This document shows, in pieces, positions 1-13,539 of a DNA stretch of 64,000 nt; position 1 is the first letter of the stretch, and every line of letters begins with the position of its first letter. Origin of the DNA: Acanthacorydalis orientalis (Eukaryota > Arthropoda > Insecta > Megaloptera > Corydalidae); the NCBI GenBank assembly GCA_034766995.1, contig CM068318.1, positions 33,020,956 through 33,084,955 of the forward strand, given 5' to 3'. The translations under genes and the position numbers were made by a program. The notes under the pieces are model-generated. The model saw only the letters and a program-made list of their open reading frames with translations. It ran no database searches and was not told the origin of the DNA.

Positions 1-2286
1 CATATTGTTAACATGACATCATATTATTATTTGTAGTATTATCATTATTTTAAACCAAAATGATGAAAATATAATTGATAGTAACATAACGAATAATGTT
101 TACATATCAAACATTAATATGTTTGATATGTAAACAAGAAAGTTAAAATAATGTATGAACAACATAAATCTTTTTCTCTGAAAAAATGCGTGAAAATGTT
201 AATTTCATTTAAATATTATAAAATGTATAAATATAGGCCATGTTTAATTACATTTCCTGAAAATAATATGTAGACAAATCGATTCTACATTTTTGTATAC
301 CATTAATATTTGTTGAATAAACATGAATTTGATTTCCATAATTCTGAAACTCGTTTCCTATACTAAATATGTACAGATGAACCATTAAACAAATTTCGTA
401 TATGTCTAATCCAATCAAGTTTGAAGATAAAAGTAAATCATTTTCTGGATGAACAAGTGTAAAAGGTCTATTTTTCATCACTCAGTATTATTCAATTGAA
501 AAACAGTTCTCGTTATTGTCTTTTTATAAAGTATATGTTAATGTACAACCTTAAGATAATTTAGAACAGAATTCATTGATGATGTATCAATTAACATACA
601 ATGAAGGAGAAAAGTATAAGTACGAGTTCATATTTGGTTTAAATTTGTATGTATGCAGATATTGCCATAAATAAATATTGATTTTTTATTAATTAACTTT
701 ATTTAGAATTTCTCATTAATTTAATATAATATATTCAAGAAATCCGAGTTTATTTCCTGGATTTCCATGTAATGCAAGTGAACAAACGTAAGTGGGAAGG
801 GAAGATCATGACTAAAATGAAAGATGCTAATCAAAATATTTTTATCTTTTTAGTATCGTTGATTACCATTTTAGGCGTTGAAAATCATTTTACTATTGAA
901 CAAAATGGCTTCTTTTCAAATGTATGCTGTTTGTAACATTAGTTAAAACGTTCTTTCTAATGATATTTCAGCTAATACTCAGACTGATTTGTAACATCAT
1001 TTTATCGTATTTTGAAATTAGGAATACCATTTTCGAGGATTCTACGTAGAAATTCGATAACTTTCTGTTATACAACTTTCTGTTCGACAATTTTCTGTTA
1101 TCATTAGAATGAAATGGTGTATCAAATAAAGGGTTAGAACCTAAAGTATTTTTTCCAAAAAAAAGAGATCAAACTATCGAACGAATTTGAGTCAAAGTAC
1201 TCATATTCGTTCTTTTGTCCCTTATTATATACTTAATTTGTGTGTTTCAATATTGTAACAAACATCGTTATTATGTTTATCTTGTCAGTTCAGATTTTCA
1301 TCACTAGCCATCCATCATATGCATTTAAGTTACATTCGCTTAATTAGTCGTTAGTAGATAAATGAAAAGTTTTCAAATGAATGTTTTGTAAACAAGTACT
1401 GATGATTTTGTATATAAATGACAAATATCTCATTCATCGTATATATTTGATGTTTCTATTGCTACATAACTTTTTCAAATTTCATAAAAACGTTTTAAAA
1501 AACATTTTAAATATTCGCTTCATTTTTAAATTAAAAACTTATAAGCAATCTTTAATTTAGCGAAAAAGTAAATGGTGGAAACATGTACTGGAATATTTCT
1601 TTGACAGATTATATGTATGACATTATATTAAAAAAATGTAAGTAATCAATAAAAATGAATTTTTTAACTACTAAAATACAATAGAATGTTCACATAAAAT
1701 TCATAAATATTCAATTAAATATTTGTTTGTAACAAATAAGAAAATAGGAAGACGAGTGCAGTTATTAGCAATAAAATAAAATTAATAAATACCTTAAAGT
1801 ATATATATATTTGAATTTTTATATATAAATAAATAGTCATGTCAACAGTACTATTAGTAAATAGTCAAATCATGAGACGTACATAATACTATAGTATGTA
1901 CTTTATATTCTCATAATTTTTATGTTTTGTTACATTTTTTTTTACTACATTTCTTTCGACACAGAGTTGACGTATTAAAATAACACTATTTGTAGCACGT
2001 ATACGCCTTCGGCTCTTGTGCTCGATTTCTTTGAAGTAATTGTATCCTTTAACGCTACCATTAACTCTTTACAACACTTTTTACTACACCCTTTACGGCG
2101 GGGACGTTTGTTTCGTTTATTTTTAATCCATTTTTTTGTTTCGACCCGTCTTCATTTTTTAAAAATATCTTTTGTCATATGCATTTACTGATGCTGACAT
2201 TTGTTATTTCAATAATAAAAAAAGTCAGTATTGCTAAAATGAATCTAAACACAGTCAAAACTACTTGGAGTTAATTAAATGCATTA

Positions 2287-2288
<2 letters not shown>
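1..2288. other. A+T-rich DNA, no gene recognised
   Basis: No splice-bordered coding block or transposon end could be supported here. The only patch with a distinctly different composition is about 1985-2150, treated separately as a weak coding candidate on the minus strand. A short ORF at 248-481 has no recognisable motif. A 16-bp direct repeat begins just beyond, at 2551 and 2591. Confidence 0.6.
1985..2155 (-). other. Weak coding-like patch, Arg/Lys/Cys-rich
   Basis: Read on the minus strand, this higher-G+C patch is open for nearly 60 codons. It gives a basic, cysteine-bearing stretch (KRPRRKGCSKKCCKEL) followed by about 30 ordinary residues. The residues KRPRR could be a furin-like cleavage site if this were an exon of a secreted peptide, but that is inference. 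There is no polypyrimidine tract before it and no strong donor after it. The plus strand of the same patch is also open in one frame. I do not recognise a family. It may be an eroded transposon piece or chance. Confidence 0.15.
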
Positions 2289-2368
<80 letters not shown>

Positions 2369-2369
2369 G
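2289..2369. repeat. (TA)n microsatellite with TG interruption
   Basis: Two long TA runs are separated by a short (TG)n block near 2335-2341. The tyrosine/isoleucine open reading frame across it is an artefact. Confidence 0.97.
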
Positions 2370-2619
2370 TAATTTAGTGACATAAAGATGATGTTTTGAG
2401 AATGACTAGGAGTGGAAATTGTACTTGAATATTTGGATGTAGCGAAGAAAAACATTGTTTATTATAAAACACTTCATATTTTCAGCAGGATTTGGGAGTA
2501 TGTATTGAATTTCTATTTAAATACAATAGAATTATTATTAAAAAAATATATTTCTAATATTAGTTGAAAAATTTAACTACTAAATATTTATTTCTAATAT
2601 TAGTTGTTCTTACATTTTA

Positions 2620-3134
2620 TTAGGTGTACAAATTAATTCAATGCTTTTTTTAAATAGAAAATGAACGTTTATCGAAAAATTGAATACATTTCACTTCGAA
2701 TATATCCTACTATTTTATATTACTTTGCTCCACCTATTTGCTAACTGACGAAACCCTTGTCAAAAGAAAGATGGCGACGTTTAGTCGATGAAGTCGTATT
2801 GTATTTTCGGACCTCTTCCACTATTTAAGCATATTTTGCATGTTTTATGCGTCACAATAGTTTCTCTCACAACTGAACAAATCATTTGCTCGTCTTCGGT
2901 AGCATTTTTTTTCAACTGGAATGCGAAAAGTATGCATTACATAATATATTGCTTTTCGGACTTCATCGTGTTCACAGCTGATTTGTGAGGTTATGCCAAC
3001 TGATTGGCCAAGATATATAGTTTTTTTAAATATTAAGGTTGACACTTGAAAATGAAGAAAAAGACAAAATATTGTAATTCAAAACAGTTATTATTAATTC
3101 AATTTAAAAGCACCGATTTATTTTTTACATCTGA
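2620..3134 (-). mobile_element. Mariner-like MITE, copy 1 (0.5 kb)
   Basis: The left end begins TTAGGTGTACAAATTAATTC and is preceded by a TA. The right end reads as a diverged inverted copy, also followed by TA (3135-3136). The whole stretch aligns by eye with the element at 13987-14475, so the two are copies of one family. The minus strand keeps a broken reading frame (EHDEVRKA... VEKK) that matches the other copy but is too short to be a transposase. At roughly 500 bp the element cannot move itself and would have needed a transposase from a related mariner. I could not link it to a particular autonomous element in this window. Confidence 0.8.
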
Positions 3135-3136
3135 TA

Positions 3137-6100
3137 TAAAGGTAATTCATAGTTGCTATTTGATGTTGAAGGGCGCTTTGACAACGAATACCATGAGGGC
3201 AGTGGTTTATTAATATATAGAAAGATAATATAGAGTTAAAAATAAGTATTATGAAACAAGTAATCTTTTTGTGAATTTTGATTAGTAAGAAGGAAATAGT
3301 TGGTTTTCCTATTAAATTGTTGATACAAAGTATATTTAATTATTGAAAAATTTGTAACAAGAACGGTAAAAGGACGAGAAAAAATGTCGAAACATAATAA
3401 AAAAAACTTATACAAAACATTGAAAATATCAAATTCCAAATAGTATTTCCATATTGAGTGCAAAACACCAAGTTTGATAGAAATAACAATTAGTATAAAA
3501 AGTTCTTTGTTTATTTGGACTGGTGGTTCTGAACGAAAGTAGTAGTGCTCCTCAGAGAGCGATTTAAAAATGTCAGAGGGCGTTTAGTGTATTATATTGG
3601 TTTTCTAGGATGGGGGTTGTTACTATCATTAAGTGAACATTATGGTAATTTATTCATAAGAAAATTTAATTTTAAGCAAATTTAGAATTAAATAGCTGAA
3701 TCGAACGAAGGGATCTCATTAAATTTGTTTGAAAAATGAATATCACATAAAAATACTGATGGACCATTAGCTAATCCAAAGAATATATTTAACGATTAGA
3801 GAAATGTTCTTGCTAGTATTCTTACTATAATTTGAATTAATTTGTAGATCTGAAAGAATTAGAGGCGTTTCAAAATAGTATTAAATACTGGAAAAATACG
3901 AAAACGGGTCTAAGAGAGCTAATATAGAATAAAAAAAAACAATCGATTCTCTCTGTCTAATTAAACAAAAAAAATACACTAATGAATAAACATTGCAATT
4001 AAATCAACCTTTAATTTCTTCAATAGACCTGAAAATTATGTTATTGTTTTTTTAACTTTAGCATGTTTAAATAAAATAAAGTAACTTTTTTTTAATAAAA
4101 ATGAATGTAATTAAAATTTTAGCATGAAATCTTAAAATTTAAGATACTTGATTATTCGCGACAAGCATTAAATTTATAATTATTTATAAAAGTAAATATT
4201 TTATCATTTTTATAAAGCAGTCGTGTGTAAAACCAGTCGCAAATGTTGACATTTGTTCATTTATCTAAACAAATTGTCAGCAATTATTTATTCCTTGGGT
4301 GTCATCACTGTTGATATTGAATACATTTTGTTTTTATCTCTTGTTTTCATTAGCTGAATGCGTATTGAATTTTCAACGATCGTTTGATAATGTTCAAACA
4401 ATTAATAAATGAACTTCATAAATAGATAGTCACAAAGTCCATTCAGTGGAATTACAACACCAGCATATTTTTTTATTATACGAATAGAATTTGAATAATG
4501 TGTTATTTGAACTATTTTCTTTTATTTTCAAAAAAGTCGGACTGTAAATGTCCATTGAAACGTTTTAAACATATGCTTTTTAAAAGATAGAACAGTTTTT
4601 TAATATGTTTTGTTTCAATACATGAATTTTGTTAAAAATTGTCAATTATTGATCGCATTTTTTCTTGTCCATAGATAATTCCATCCTGATATTTCAATAT
4701 GTCAAAAGTGTTATTGCGACTGTAAAAAATGCATACTTAAAATTCATCTTCGAAAGTATCTTTTTCTACAAAATTTTTTTATGTAATTACTTTTGCTGTA
4801 GTTATTCGATTGAAATTTGATTCTAAATTATTATAATATATTAAAATATAATTATAATACTGTTACTGTTTTATAATTATATCCTATTACAGACCCGGTT
4901 TTAGGAATTATACTTTCAAATAATTTGCGTGTAATTAATAAATATTTTAAGTTATATATATAGATACGATTATCAGTATTGTATGTTATCATTTTATCAT
5001 ACGAAAAATTTCAAACTAATGTTAAGTTTTTTATCTGATTACTTAAAAGTACAATGTACCACTTTAATTATAGATTAAAACAGATATCACGTAAACCCGC
5101 GAAGTTAAACATGGAAAAATAAAAAAAATATTTCAATATCTAGAAATTATGTTAACTGTGTTTATATAAATGTAAATAAAATTTCTAAATTTATGAAATA
5201 AATGTAACAAACATACATATTAATCAGTTATTAATATTTCATTTAAAAGCATCCATATTGAAATAAACGTGGGTTATTGTAGGGGTTATGTAGCACTTAA
5301 TTTCATGTGTGTTTTTTTTTAATAATAGAGTATAAAAGTAGAGACAATAATATATTTGTTATTTAAGTACATTTTAATATACTTTAAGTAATTAAGAAAA
5401 ATGGAACATTTTGGTATTTTTAAATATTATTAATCTAAAGATGTTAAGCAGATATGCATTGTTTAAAACCTGTATAACAGAATTGGTAGACTGAGAAATT
5501 CATAATTACATAGTTCCAAAAATCAACATATTTTTAATTTAAATTATTTCATTCCATTCAGTTGACAATAGTCAGATATAAAAAAAATATTCTTATTGAA
5601 AAGTAGTCTGAAATTAATAAACCCACTGAAATGTTAAATGTCTAATAAATTTAGCTTAATTATGTGGTGAGCCAAAAATTAAGCTAAATTTAAAATACCA
5701 AGAATTAGATATTTTTTTTAGTTTTAAGACATTTTTAAAAATGAGTAGAATTATTAGCATTTTGAATTTTAATTTATTCCATCTTGTATCTTATGATTTT
5801 TAAGATAGAATATTGAATGTCGGAATTCGTAACTTGTGAACTGCGTTTCCTTTTTAAATATTAGTGTATATGTGCATATATATGATAGATTTTTAATTTA
5901 AACAGTATTTGTCAATTTAGCTTTACTGCATTTGAACTGAGTACTTCGATTTAATATCCACTATGTGTCATACTTTTTTCATCATATTTTAAAATATAAT
6001 CAAACATTGTTCTAAGTATAAATAGTTTAAAATATAATTTACATTGTGTTGGTTACTCTTTTTTTATTATGAATAATAACCGTCCGTGTGCAATCTTGAA

Positions 6101-6591
6101 ATTTTTCATCTGAAATTGTTAGGCGTGGGTTATTTCTGCGTGATCTTGACAGGTTTGACATGGATCAGACTATTAAAACTTTCATCGGTATTGATAATGG
6201 ATTTTCTTCGCGATAAAGGTTTATTCGAAACGTTTCGTTGTTAAAAAATCTTGAACTAATTTTTTTTAAGCCATACCAACACAAATCGTTTGCTTGTTGA
6301 ATGCTGTACAATTGTTACTAGAAGATATATAACTGCAACAGGCATGCTTAAAATAGATACAGCAGTGTGCTTCTAATTCACCGTTCTAAATAAACTGATT
6401 TAGTTATTTACAATTACTATCATTTATACATGACTTCATACTCTTTCAAATGGTACAAACGCAACACCAACGCACTCATTATGTAGATAAATCTCGTTAA
6501 TACTGATTGTAAACAAAAATTCTTTTAAAATTTGGCTAAATTATAATGTATAATTAAAAATACCAGTATTTAAAGCCTTCCGCATCAGTGC

Positions 6592-6595
<4 letters not shown>
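3137..6595. other. A+T-rich DNA, no gene recognised
   Basis: I see only low-complexity A+T-rich sequence with short A and T runs. No open frame resembles a known protein and no transposon ends are evident. Confidence 0.6.
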
Positions 6596-6655
<60 letters not shown>

Positions 6656-6667
6656 TGTGTGTATATA
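6596..6667. repeat. (TA)n microsatellite with GT tail
   Basis: About 55 bp of pure TA is followed by a GCGTGTGTGTATATA tail. Confidence 0.97.
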
Positions 6668-6719
6668 ATTTGTAATGAATTTCTGTACATTCCTGTGTAA
6701 TTTATACATGTGTATATTT

Positions 6720-7705
6720 AATTTATACTAGGCACCTTTTTGAAGTGTGGTCCGTTTTATAATTACTGCCTATTAAACACGAATGATGAGACTGCGCACT
6801 CGCAGTAGCTTTATGTGGTTCATGGGCTACCCATCAGCCATTTTTTCGCCCTTCGGTTCTTGTTTGATGCTACGTGTGAGTGATTTATAATGAGTGCAAC
6901 AACAAATAATCCAACTGCGAAGTTCATGCTGTTATCCGGATTTTGTTTGCAAAAAACAGTACTGTTGTTAAAATTCACATACAACATTCTAAAGTGTATG
7001 GGCCAAATGTTATGAGTGCCAATAAGGTTGGACAATGATGTCGTTCATTTAAAGAAGAGCGAACGAATATTCATGAAGAACAGCATAATAGTCGGCGTAG
7101 TGCGATGACCGACGATTTAGTGGAAAAAGTAAACATGAAAATTCGATGAAAAACATGTTTCACATGTTCACAATTGTCTATTGATAAAGTGATTTATGAA
7201 ATTGTAGCAGAAAAGCTAGGCTACCAAAGAGTCGGTCATGAAAATCATGGACACTGTTTTCTGTAATAAAAAAGAAGTCTTGCTTGTTAATTTTCTTGAA
7301 TGTGGAATAACAATTAATTCTAATGCACATTGTGAAACGACGATCAAACGTAGACACGCCAGTCAATTGTTCTTTTGCACAATACTGCGCGACCATATAT
7401 CACAACTAAAACTCTTCAAAAGTTGTAAGATTTTGGATGAGAAATTTGTGACCACTTATTCTACAGCTCCTATCTCGCGCCAGCCGAATACCACATTTTC
7501 TTACATCTAAAGAAATAGCTCGCATTTCAATGCTTTGAAAATGACTAAGAACTGAAGACAGTCGTCACTAATTGGGGTTCGAAGGTTCGACAGAGGAATG
7601 AGGAAACTGTTGTCACGGTATCAAAAATGCGTGAATTCAATGGCGACTATGTGGAAAATTAATGAATATATGTAGATACAATTTGCCTGTAATAAATCAC
7701 TTTTC
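6720..7705 (+). pseudogene. Eroded mariner transposase relic
   Basis: Pieces of a mariner transposase lie in order in shifting frames. A helix-turn-helix/linker piece (SFKEERTNIHEEQ...TDDLVEKV) is near 7040-7130. IVAEKLGYQR is near 7200. A catalytic-domain piece (VNFLECGITINSNAHCETT) is near 7283-7340. LHNTARPYITT lies near 7370-7405, LAPAEYHIFLHLKK near 7470-7512, and a C-terminal NGDYVEN near 7640-7662. In living members of the family the second and third catalytic positions read HDNARPH and APCDYH. Here they are N and E, so two active-site aspartates are lost in addition to stops and frameshifts. The terminal inverted repeats could not be identified, so the borders are approximate. This is a different lineage from the other mariners in the window. 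Confidence 0.8.
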
Positions 7706-8274
7706 TAATTGAGGTTTTCTTGAAGTGAAACTTCTATGGCCATGGTAGCGTAAACTTGCTCGAACGAAACGAAAAATGAAACTTCTTTCTAAAGCAAGAA
7801 GCTGCAAGTGGAGTGAGGGGAAACAGTTTCTATTCTACCTTGTACATGTCACGTATAAATAGTGAAGGCCGATCGTTTTCGCAGTATACTACGCATACAG
7901 AGTATTTTTATGAAAAATGGTTTCATTTATAAGCCCAAAATTTAATTCTAAGAGTACAAATTGATGGAGGTTGATAAATAAAGATTAAAATATGTAATTT
8001 AATTACGTTATGTTTACTTAGTTTATATACATCATTACTGTTTCGTAATCCTAATAACCGAAAACTTATTAATATGGAAAAAATAACAGTTTTGATATTT
8101 AAAAAATGGTAAGATGTATCACTTCCATCGCGTATGAATTCTACGCACCATTTTTTGTAATTGATGAACAGATCTTACTTTAAAACCATGGCTCAGACAT
8201 CAAATTATCAGCTTTATATTTTGTAAGATAAAATGAATAATGGATTTTGTGTTCTAAATGTACAGTAAAAAATA

Positions 8275-8326
<52 letters not shown>

Positions 8327-9424
8327 CAAAATCTTCATCGAATTCACAATTGATTGAAATATGAGTAGTCTCCAAGTCTAATAAAAAAAATTAAAATATT
8401 ATACAGTTATATTATTATCAATGAACTATAGATGTAAATAAACCTCATTTATTATTTCATAAGTCAATATAACTGTTTATTCAGTACGTGAATTGCTAAT
8501 AGCGTAACCAGAAATTTAAAATGAGGAAGAAGAAAATTTTGTTTGTGTTGTTTCTTTTTATACAAGTCATGATAGAAAACCATGAAAACATTTCTATTGT
8601 AGCACACACCTTGTTAGTCTGGGGACCTTTTTTGGAACCATTTCATTTATGAATACGTATTATTATATCTTGAAGTAAAGCATAGAATTTATATATTTAT
8701 TATATATCGAATTTTTCATTATTACAGTTTAACATTTCAGTAGTTATATGAAATTGTTTCTTCAGACTTTGGACTACAATATTTTGTTCGATTGTAGAAT
8801 TTTATTTTTAGAGTTGTTTTTTCTTTTTGTCTTTTTCTGCATTTATTTAATTTTAGATGAAAGTTTAGAGAATGTTTGTATAAATAAGTTTTATGAATTA
8901 TTTTTAAAAATGTTATATATATATATAATAGTATTTTTACTCATATATCCTGTTTAGGTTTTTGCAACATCATCAGTTATTGTATATCAATTTCAATTTG
9001 CGGTGTTAAATATTAATTGTTACTTATTTTTTTTTTCATTTTTTATCAGTATTTGACTCATGCTTGTGCTATCTGTTAACCATTAGTTCTAAATGACAGA
9101 AATTGACTCTTTAGGTAATATATTATTTTTTAAATCTTGTGAAAATCTGTGTGCATGGTGTATTGTAAACATGTGTTTAATTCATTTATTTCAATACGTT
9201 TTTATAATACTTGCTTTTCGTATACGTTTTCTATTTTTAAACACGTTACAAGATTAGTTTTGTACAACTAGATTAACATACCTGGCACTAATAAATTGTG
9301 ACATATTCAAAAGCTATTACTGTCTATTTAATTAACATTCATTAAATAGTTTTATAAAATGAAACTGTATAAGAATTATAGTCTTTGGCACTGGACTATT
9401 TCGCTTTCACAAATGAATATTCAT
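7706..9424. other. A+T-rich DNA, no gene recognised
   Basis: Apart from a TA tract at 8279-8325, nothing could be assigned. A hydrophobic 69-codon open frame at 8748-8957 is composed of T-rich codons and has no family resemblance, so it is treated as noise. Confidence 0.55.
8279..8325. repeat. (AT)n microsatellite
   Basis: A pure AT run of about 47 bp, preceded by ATCG. Confidence 0.97.
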
Positions 9425-9482
9425 TCCACAAATCACATTTTTTAAGGTCAAACATGTTTAATAATTGATCATTTTAATCGTA
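9425..9482 (+). repeat. Fragment of a dispersed repeat (copy D)
   Basis: The stretch from CACAAATCACATTTTTTAAG to ATAATTGATCATTTTAATCG resembles 47376-47438 on the same strand and 63333-63393 on the opposite strand. It appears to be a fragment of the small repeat family described at 22310 and 63229. Confidence 0.4.
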
Positions 9483-10030
9483 ACTTATCTACATTTAAAT
9501 GGTTATATCTTTATTCTCAGACCATCAAGGAATAGGAAACTTTGAAAAGAGTTTCTTAATTTAGTGTCCAGAAAGATAATGGAGACCTTTACGTCCACAA
9601 ATTGGCCACGCTTATGTCAAAATATAACGGTGTAATTGGACTTATCATTTCTTTTTTTTTACCAAAGAAAATAAATCTACTTGCAAATAAATATTTGCTG
9701 TTTTAACTAGAAAAACATGGTATAATTTTCAATGTCCTGTATCAGTTTGTCAATAAAATTGTAGGAACTTTGAAGAGTTTGAGTTTGTTTTTCGTTGATA
9801 ATCACAAAGTAATAGTATTGAAAATGTCATCTTTTATTGATGCTGCACTACATGCTTGTAAATAAGTGTGTATTAAAAAAATAAGTGATTGAACACTAAA
9901 AGAATTTCATTTTTTTCGATTACTAATTACATCTTACAGACCAATGACCTATGGTTACGTTACGGTTAGTGGTTAAAAGGAATTGACTATTTTATAATGT
10001 TAGAAAACAGTAAATAGTGTTGTTTGTGTG

Positions 10031-10031
<1 letters not shown>

Positions 10032-10087
<56 letters not shown>
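10032..10087. repeat. (AT)n microsatellite
   Basis: A TA run of about 56 bp, preceded by TGTTTGTGTGTA. Confidence 0.97.
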
Positions 10088-10090
<3 letters not shown>

Positions 10091-10361
10091 GTTGCAATAT
10101 TACGTGACATTAGCTTCTAGTATTTCTTTTTTTTTCGAATTACATTAAAAAAGGTGTAGAATTGTGCAAATTGTAGAAGTATTTCATTAGAAAAAAATAT
10201 GTTCACTGTGTTATATGTAATAAATATATATTTGAATAAAATTGCTTTATTTTATATGAAATTATTAACTTTTATTTTTTTATTATCATTGTTTATTAGA
10301 AGTCAAGTGCTATGATACGACAGATGGTTAAATAAAAAAATTGTTAGATGTCGTATATAAA

Positions 10362-10440
10362 ATTCATTTTATATTATATATAACATTCATTTTATATTAA
10401 ATATAAAATGAAACATACAAAAATTCATTTTATATATAAA
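10362..10440. repeat. Direct and inverted ATTCATTTTATAT cluster
   Basis: The 13-mer ATTCATTTTATAT occurs three times within about 75 bp, with an inverted ATATAAAATGAA between the second and third. Parts of it could fold back as a hairpin. Confidence 0.7.
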
Positions 10441-10861
10441 TATAAGGAATTTAAATTTTTATGTCTTTGTAGGTGATTCATACAGTATATTTTGAATTAA
10501 ATTAACATCAAAATAGTTAACATTGATAATGAACTTTAACGTCAAGGTTGTTCAAATGATAGAAACGTGTTGATGATTACACAAACATAAAACCAATACA
10601 TTTAAAATAAAATTCCGACAAAGATTGATGTTCATATATTCGATTAACTTAAACTTTTATACATTCGATTAACAGGAAAAAAGTAATAACTGTATACAGG
10701 TTTTTGTAACAATAATAAATATTACTTCTGCTTATGCTCTGCTTATCAGGTCTTATATAATTCAAGGAATTAATTCATTGGTGATTACAGTGTATTTAAT
10801 TAAAAAATATGTATTGTTTTAGAAACAATACATTTACATTATCATTTCTTAAAAACTTGTG

Positions 10862-10864
<3 letters not shown>

Positions 10865-10909
<45 letters not shown>
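10865..10909. repeat. (AT)n microsatellite
   Basis: An AT run of about 45 bp after GTATGTATGT. Confidence 0.97.
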
Positions 10910-10912
<3 letters not shown>

Positions 10913-11230
10913 GTGATTCCAAGAAATTAGTAAAAGATAAAAATAATAATCTCGTATTATAAAAAATGAGAATACAATAAAATGAAAATATAATTTATCT
11001 GAAGAATAATATTTAAGGCGTTTTTGTCCTTAAAAATAAAAAATAACCAGAGCTCTCTTTTACATCTTTATTATAAACAATACTTCATCGATTGAAAACT
11101 GTGATAGATGAAGCAGTATATTTTAAATACAGTGGATAGCATACTATCTTTCATACCAGTTTCGTGATTTTGTCCTTCATAAGTTTTAAAATACACGGCC
11201 AAGTGTCGTATGTCATACGTGCTCGATATA

Positions 11231-12526
11231 CACAGTCTGTCCAGGGTCTGGTGTGACTGGTACTGAAAAAATACAAGTACAAAATACAATTCATTTCTGT
11301 TTTTATTTATTTTTTAAAAAAAATACACTCCTGAGTCAGTACAACGCTTAAAGCGATTAGAAAATGTTTCGAAATAGTCACTGTATTCCGTTTTCGGAAT
11401 AGCCTTTAAAACCACGGTCGAAGCCCTTTGGATGCCCTGAATGGTGTCATGACGCTTTCGTTTCATCGCCAATTTGGGTTTTGACAATATTCGGAAGTTA
11501 CACAATACCAAATCAAGCGAATACGGAGCTGTTCAAGCACTGATGTCTTTTCTGGCCAATAAAATGCGTGCAATTTTGGATTTGTGTGCCGGCGCATTGC
11601 ACAGAAACGTCCAAGACATTTGCTTTTGGTATTCATACCGACCTCAAAGAATACTGTTCCACAAACGATTCAGAACACCCAAATATTAAGCATTGTTCAT
11701 CGTTTGACCTTCCGGTACGAATTCCTTGTAGACAGTTCATTTTTAATCGAAGAAAACAGTAAAGAATATCTTGATGCCACTTTTCTGCTTGCGTATTTCT
11801 TTTAGTTTTATCTCTTCTGCGCTTTCTCATTTCGCACTCTGCCGCTTTGTGAGTGGCTCGTATTGAAAACACTGTTTTGTCACCTGTTACGATGTTTTTC
11901 AGGGAATCCAGATTAATATTGGCCACTCTTACCATGTCTTTTCAATGCTCCACTCTGGCTTCTTTTTGATCCTCTGTCAGAGTGCGGCGTACGAAGCGTG
12001 CACATATTTTCCGTTGGACCAAATCGTCGGTCAGAATTGGATGTTCAGTGCTTTTTAGGTATACCAGTGAGTTCCTTGTTGAGCCTTGCACACACGATGG
12101 TCCTAACGAAGCATTTCAGCAATTTTTACACTTTTTCGGAGGTATAACTTGTTTTTAACGGCGCTGCTCGTGGAGCATCTGTGTTGTCCTCCTTACAATC
12201 ACAAAATCGAGCATACTGTCTAAAAATATTTGAACGATTCAAAAAGTCACTACTCTATACACACTTTTCATCTTTTCATACATTTAGTCAGCTTTAAACA
12301 GAATTTAATATTAGCTCTTTGTTCCCTAGTGTTTTCTCGACGAGCGTCAATAAGGTAGTGTACCTTTAACGCCAGAATTAATTATGCACACATGCTAATG
12401 CCTTGAAATTTTGAGAGATCATAGCCGAAATGTCAAGCTTCATAATGCAACTATTTATCAAGTGATACCGCTATAGGATTTTTTTTTTAAAAAAATAAGT
12501 CGCATTAAACCCTGGGCAGACTGTAG
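11231..12526 (-). mobile_element. Near full-length dead mariner (copy 1)
   Basis: The element is about 1.3 kb, the usual length for mariner. Its left end carries CACAGTCTGTCCAGGGTCTG, and the right end reads the same in reverse complement with a few changes (...CCTGGGCAGACTGTA). A TA lies at the left border (11229-11230), while the right border is blurred by mutation. The sibling at 49837-51146 has the same termini, so this is a family of at least two copies. Both lie in the same orientation. Confidence 0.9.
11316..12347 (-). pseudogene. Mariner transposase pseudogene (copy 1)
   Basis: Reading from the right, the minus strand gives the N-terminal DNA-binding piece (RRENTREQRANIKFCLKL, near 12345-12290), then a linker with several stops. 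Next come the first catalytic block around the aspartate of VTGDKT (near 11880) and a C-terminal block (FRILSKPKLAMKRKRHDT and VLKAIPKTEYSDYFE) ending near 11316. Order and spacing match a full mariner transposase of about 345 residues. Multiple stops and frame changes make it non-functional. Confidence 0.88.
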
Positions 12527-13484
12527 TCTCTTGATTAGCGCGAGTGAGTATTCACTGTTCTTCTCGCAATAAAATTATTTCGTTATTGTTTAGCTTAATT
12601 TGAAAGCTTCTAAATGATGTATGAAGTTGTTCTCAATAAAGAAATGAAATGCTCTTTTGTACGGTTACAAAGTGATACAATATCTAATGTTTAGAAAAAC
12701 ATGTTAATTTGGAAAAAGACCTATTGTAAATGAGGGTTTAATATGAAAATTCACTTTCAAAATGTCTAATAATAAACGAGACGACAGAAAAGACGTTATG
12801 AAAGATTAATAGTGAAATGATTCATAAGTGAATAAATAATTAATTAATATATAGCATCAAAATCGATATTTTTTTCCTTAACAAAGAAATATTTTAAATT
12901 CAGATCAAGTTAAAACATTATACTTATTAATTTGTAATTATAAACAAATATTTACATGAAAATTTATTTTTAAACATTTCTGTGTAAAAATGATTGGAAG
13001 GTTTTTCATGTATGAAATTAAAAGAAGTATATGTATTCAATATCGAAAAAAAACTCAAAGTAGGAAGTGCACGGTTCACGTTCGAATTGAAATTCAGATA
13101 ATTAGCAAATCATATATACCCAATCGAACGGAAATACAAATCACAAGACAACGATATTGTTACTAACTACTCCGTTTATTTTTGTTGATTAGATCTGATG
13201 GTTGCCAAAACCAAAATTTAGAATATGTTTTATTCTAAGTAGTATCTTTCTCTATGCCGTCTAATTAATAATAAACTTTCTAATGAAATTATAAACATAA
13301 AACAAAGTTGTAAACTTCCAGTAAATTAGTGTTTTATTATTTATAAACGAGTATATAGTTTCCAAAATAATAACAGAATTACTTTTTATTATTTCAAAAT
13401 AAAACGCAGAGATTCTTGATTGTAACTTCCGTGATATTTTTGTACTAGCTTGCATCATAAATTCCATTTCTGTAGTACAAAATT

Positions 13485-13539
<55 letters not shown>

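Larger units (their letters stand above)
9483..11230. other. A+T-rich DNA, no gene recognised
   Basis: The interval has two TA tracts (10032-10087, 10865-10909). It also has a local cluster of three ATTCATTTTATAT-type repeats, partly inverted, at about 10362-10440. No coding signal was found. Confidence 0.55.

Noticed and set aside
7560..7600. GGGGTTCGAAGGTTCGAC as a tRNA B box
   Set aside because: It lies in the mariner relic and no A box or cloverleaf can be formed around it.
8748..8957. Hydrophobic 69-codon frame as a membrane peptide gene
   Set aside because: Leu/Phe/Ile richness follows from T-rich codons. No splice signals, homology or composition change.
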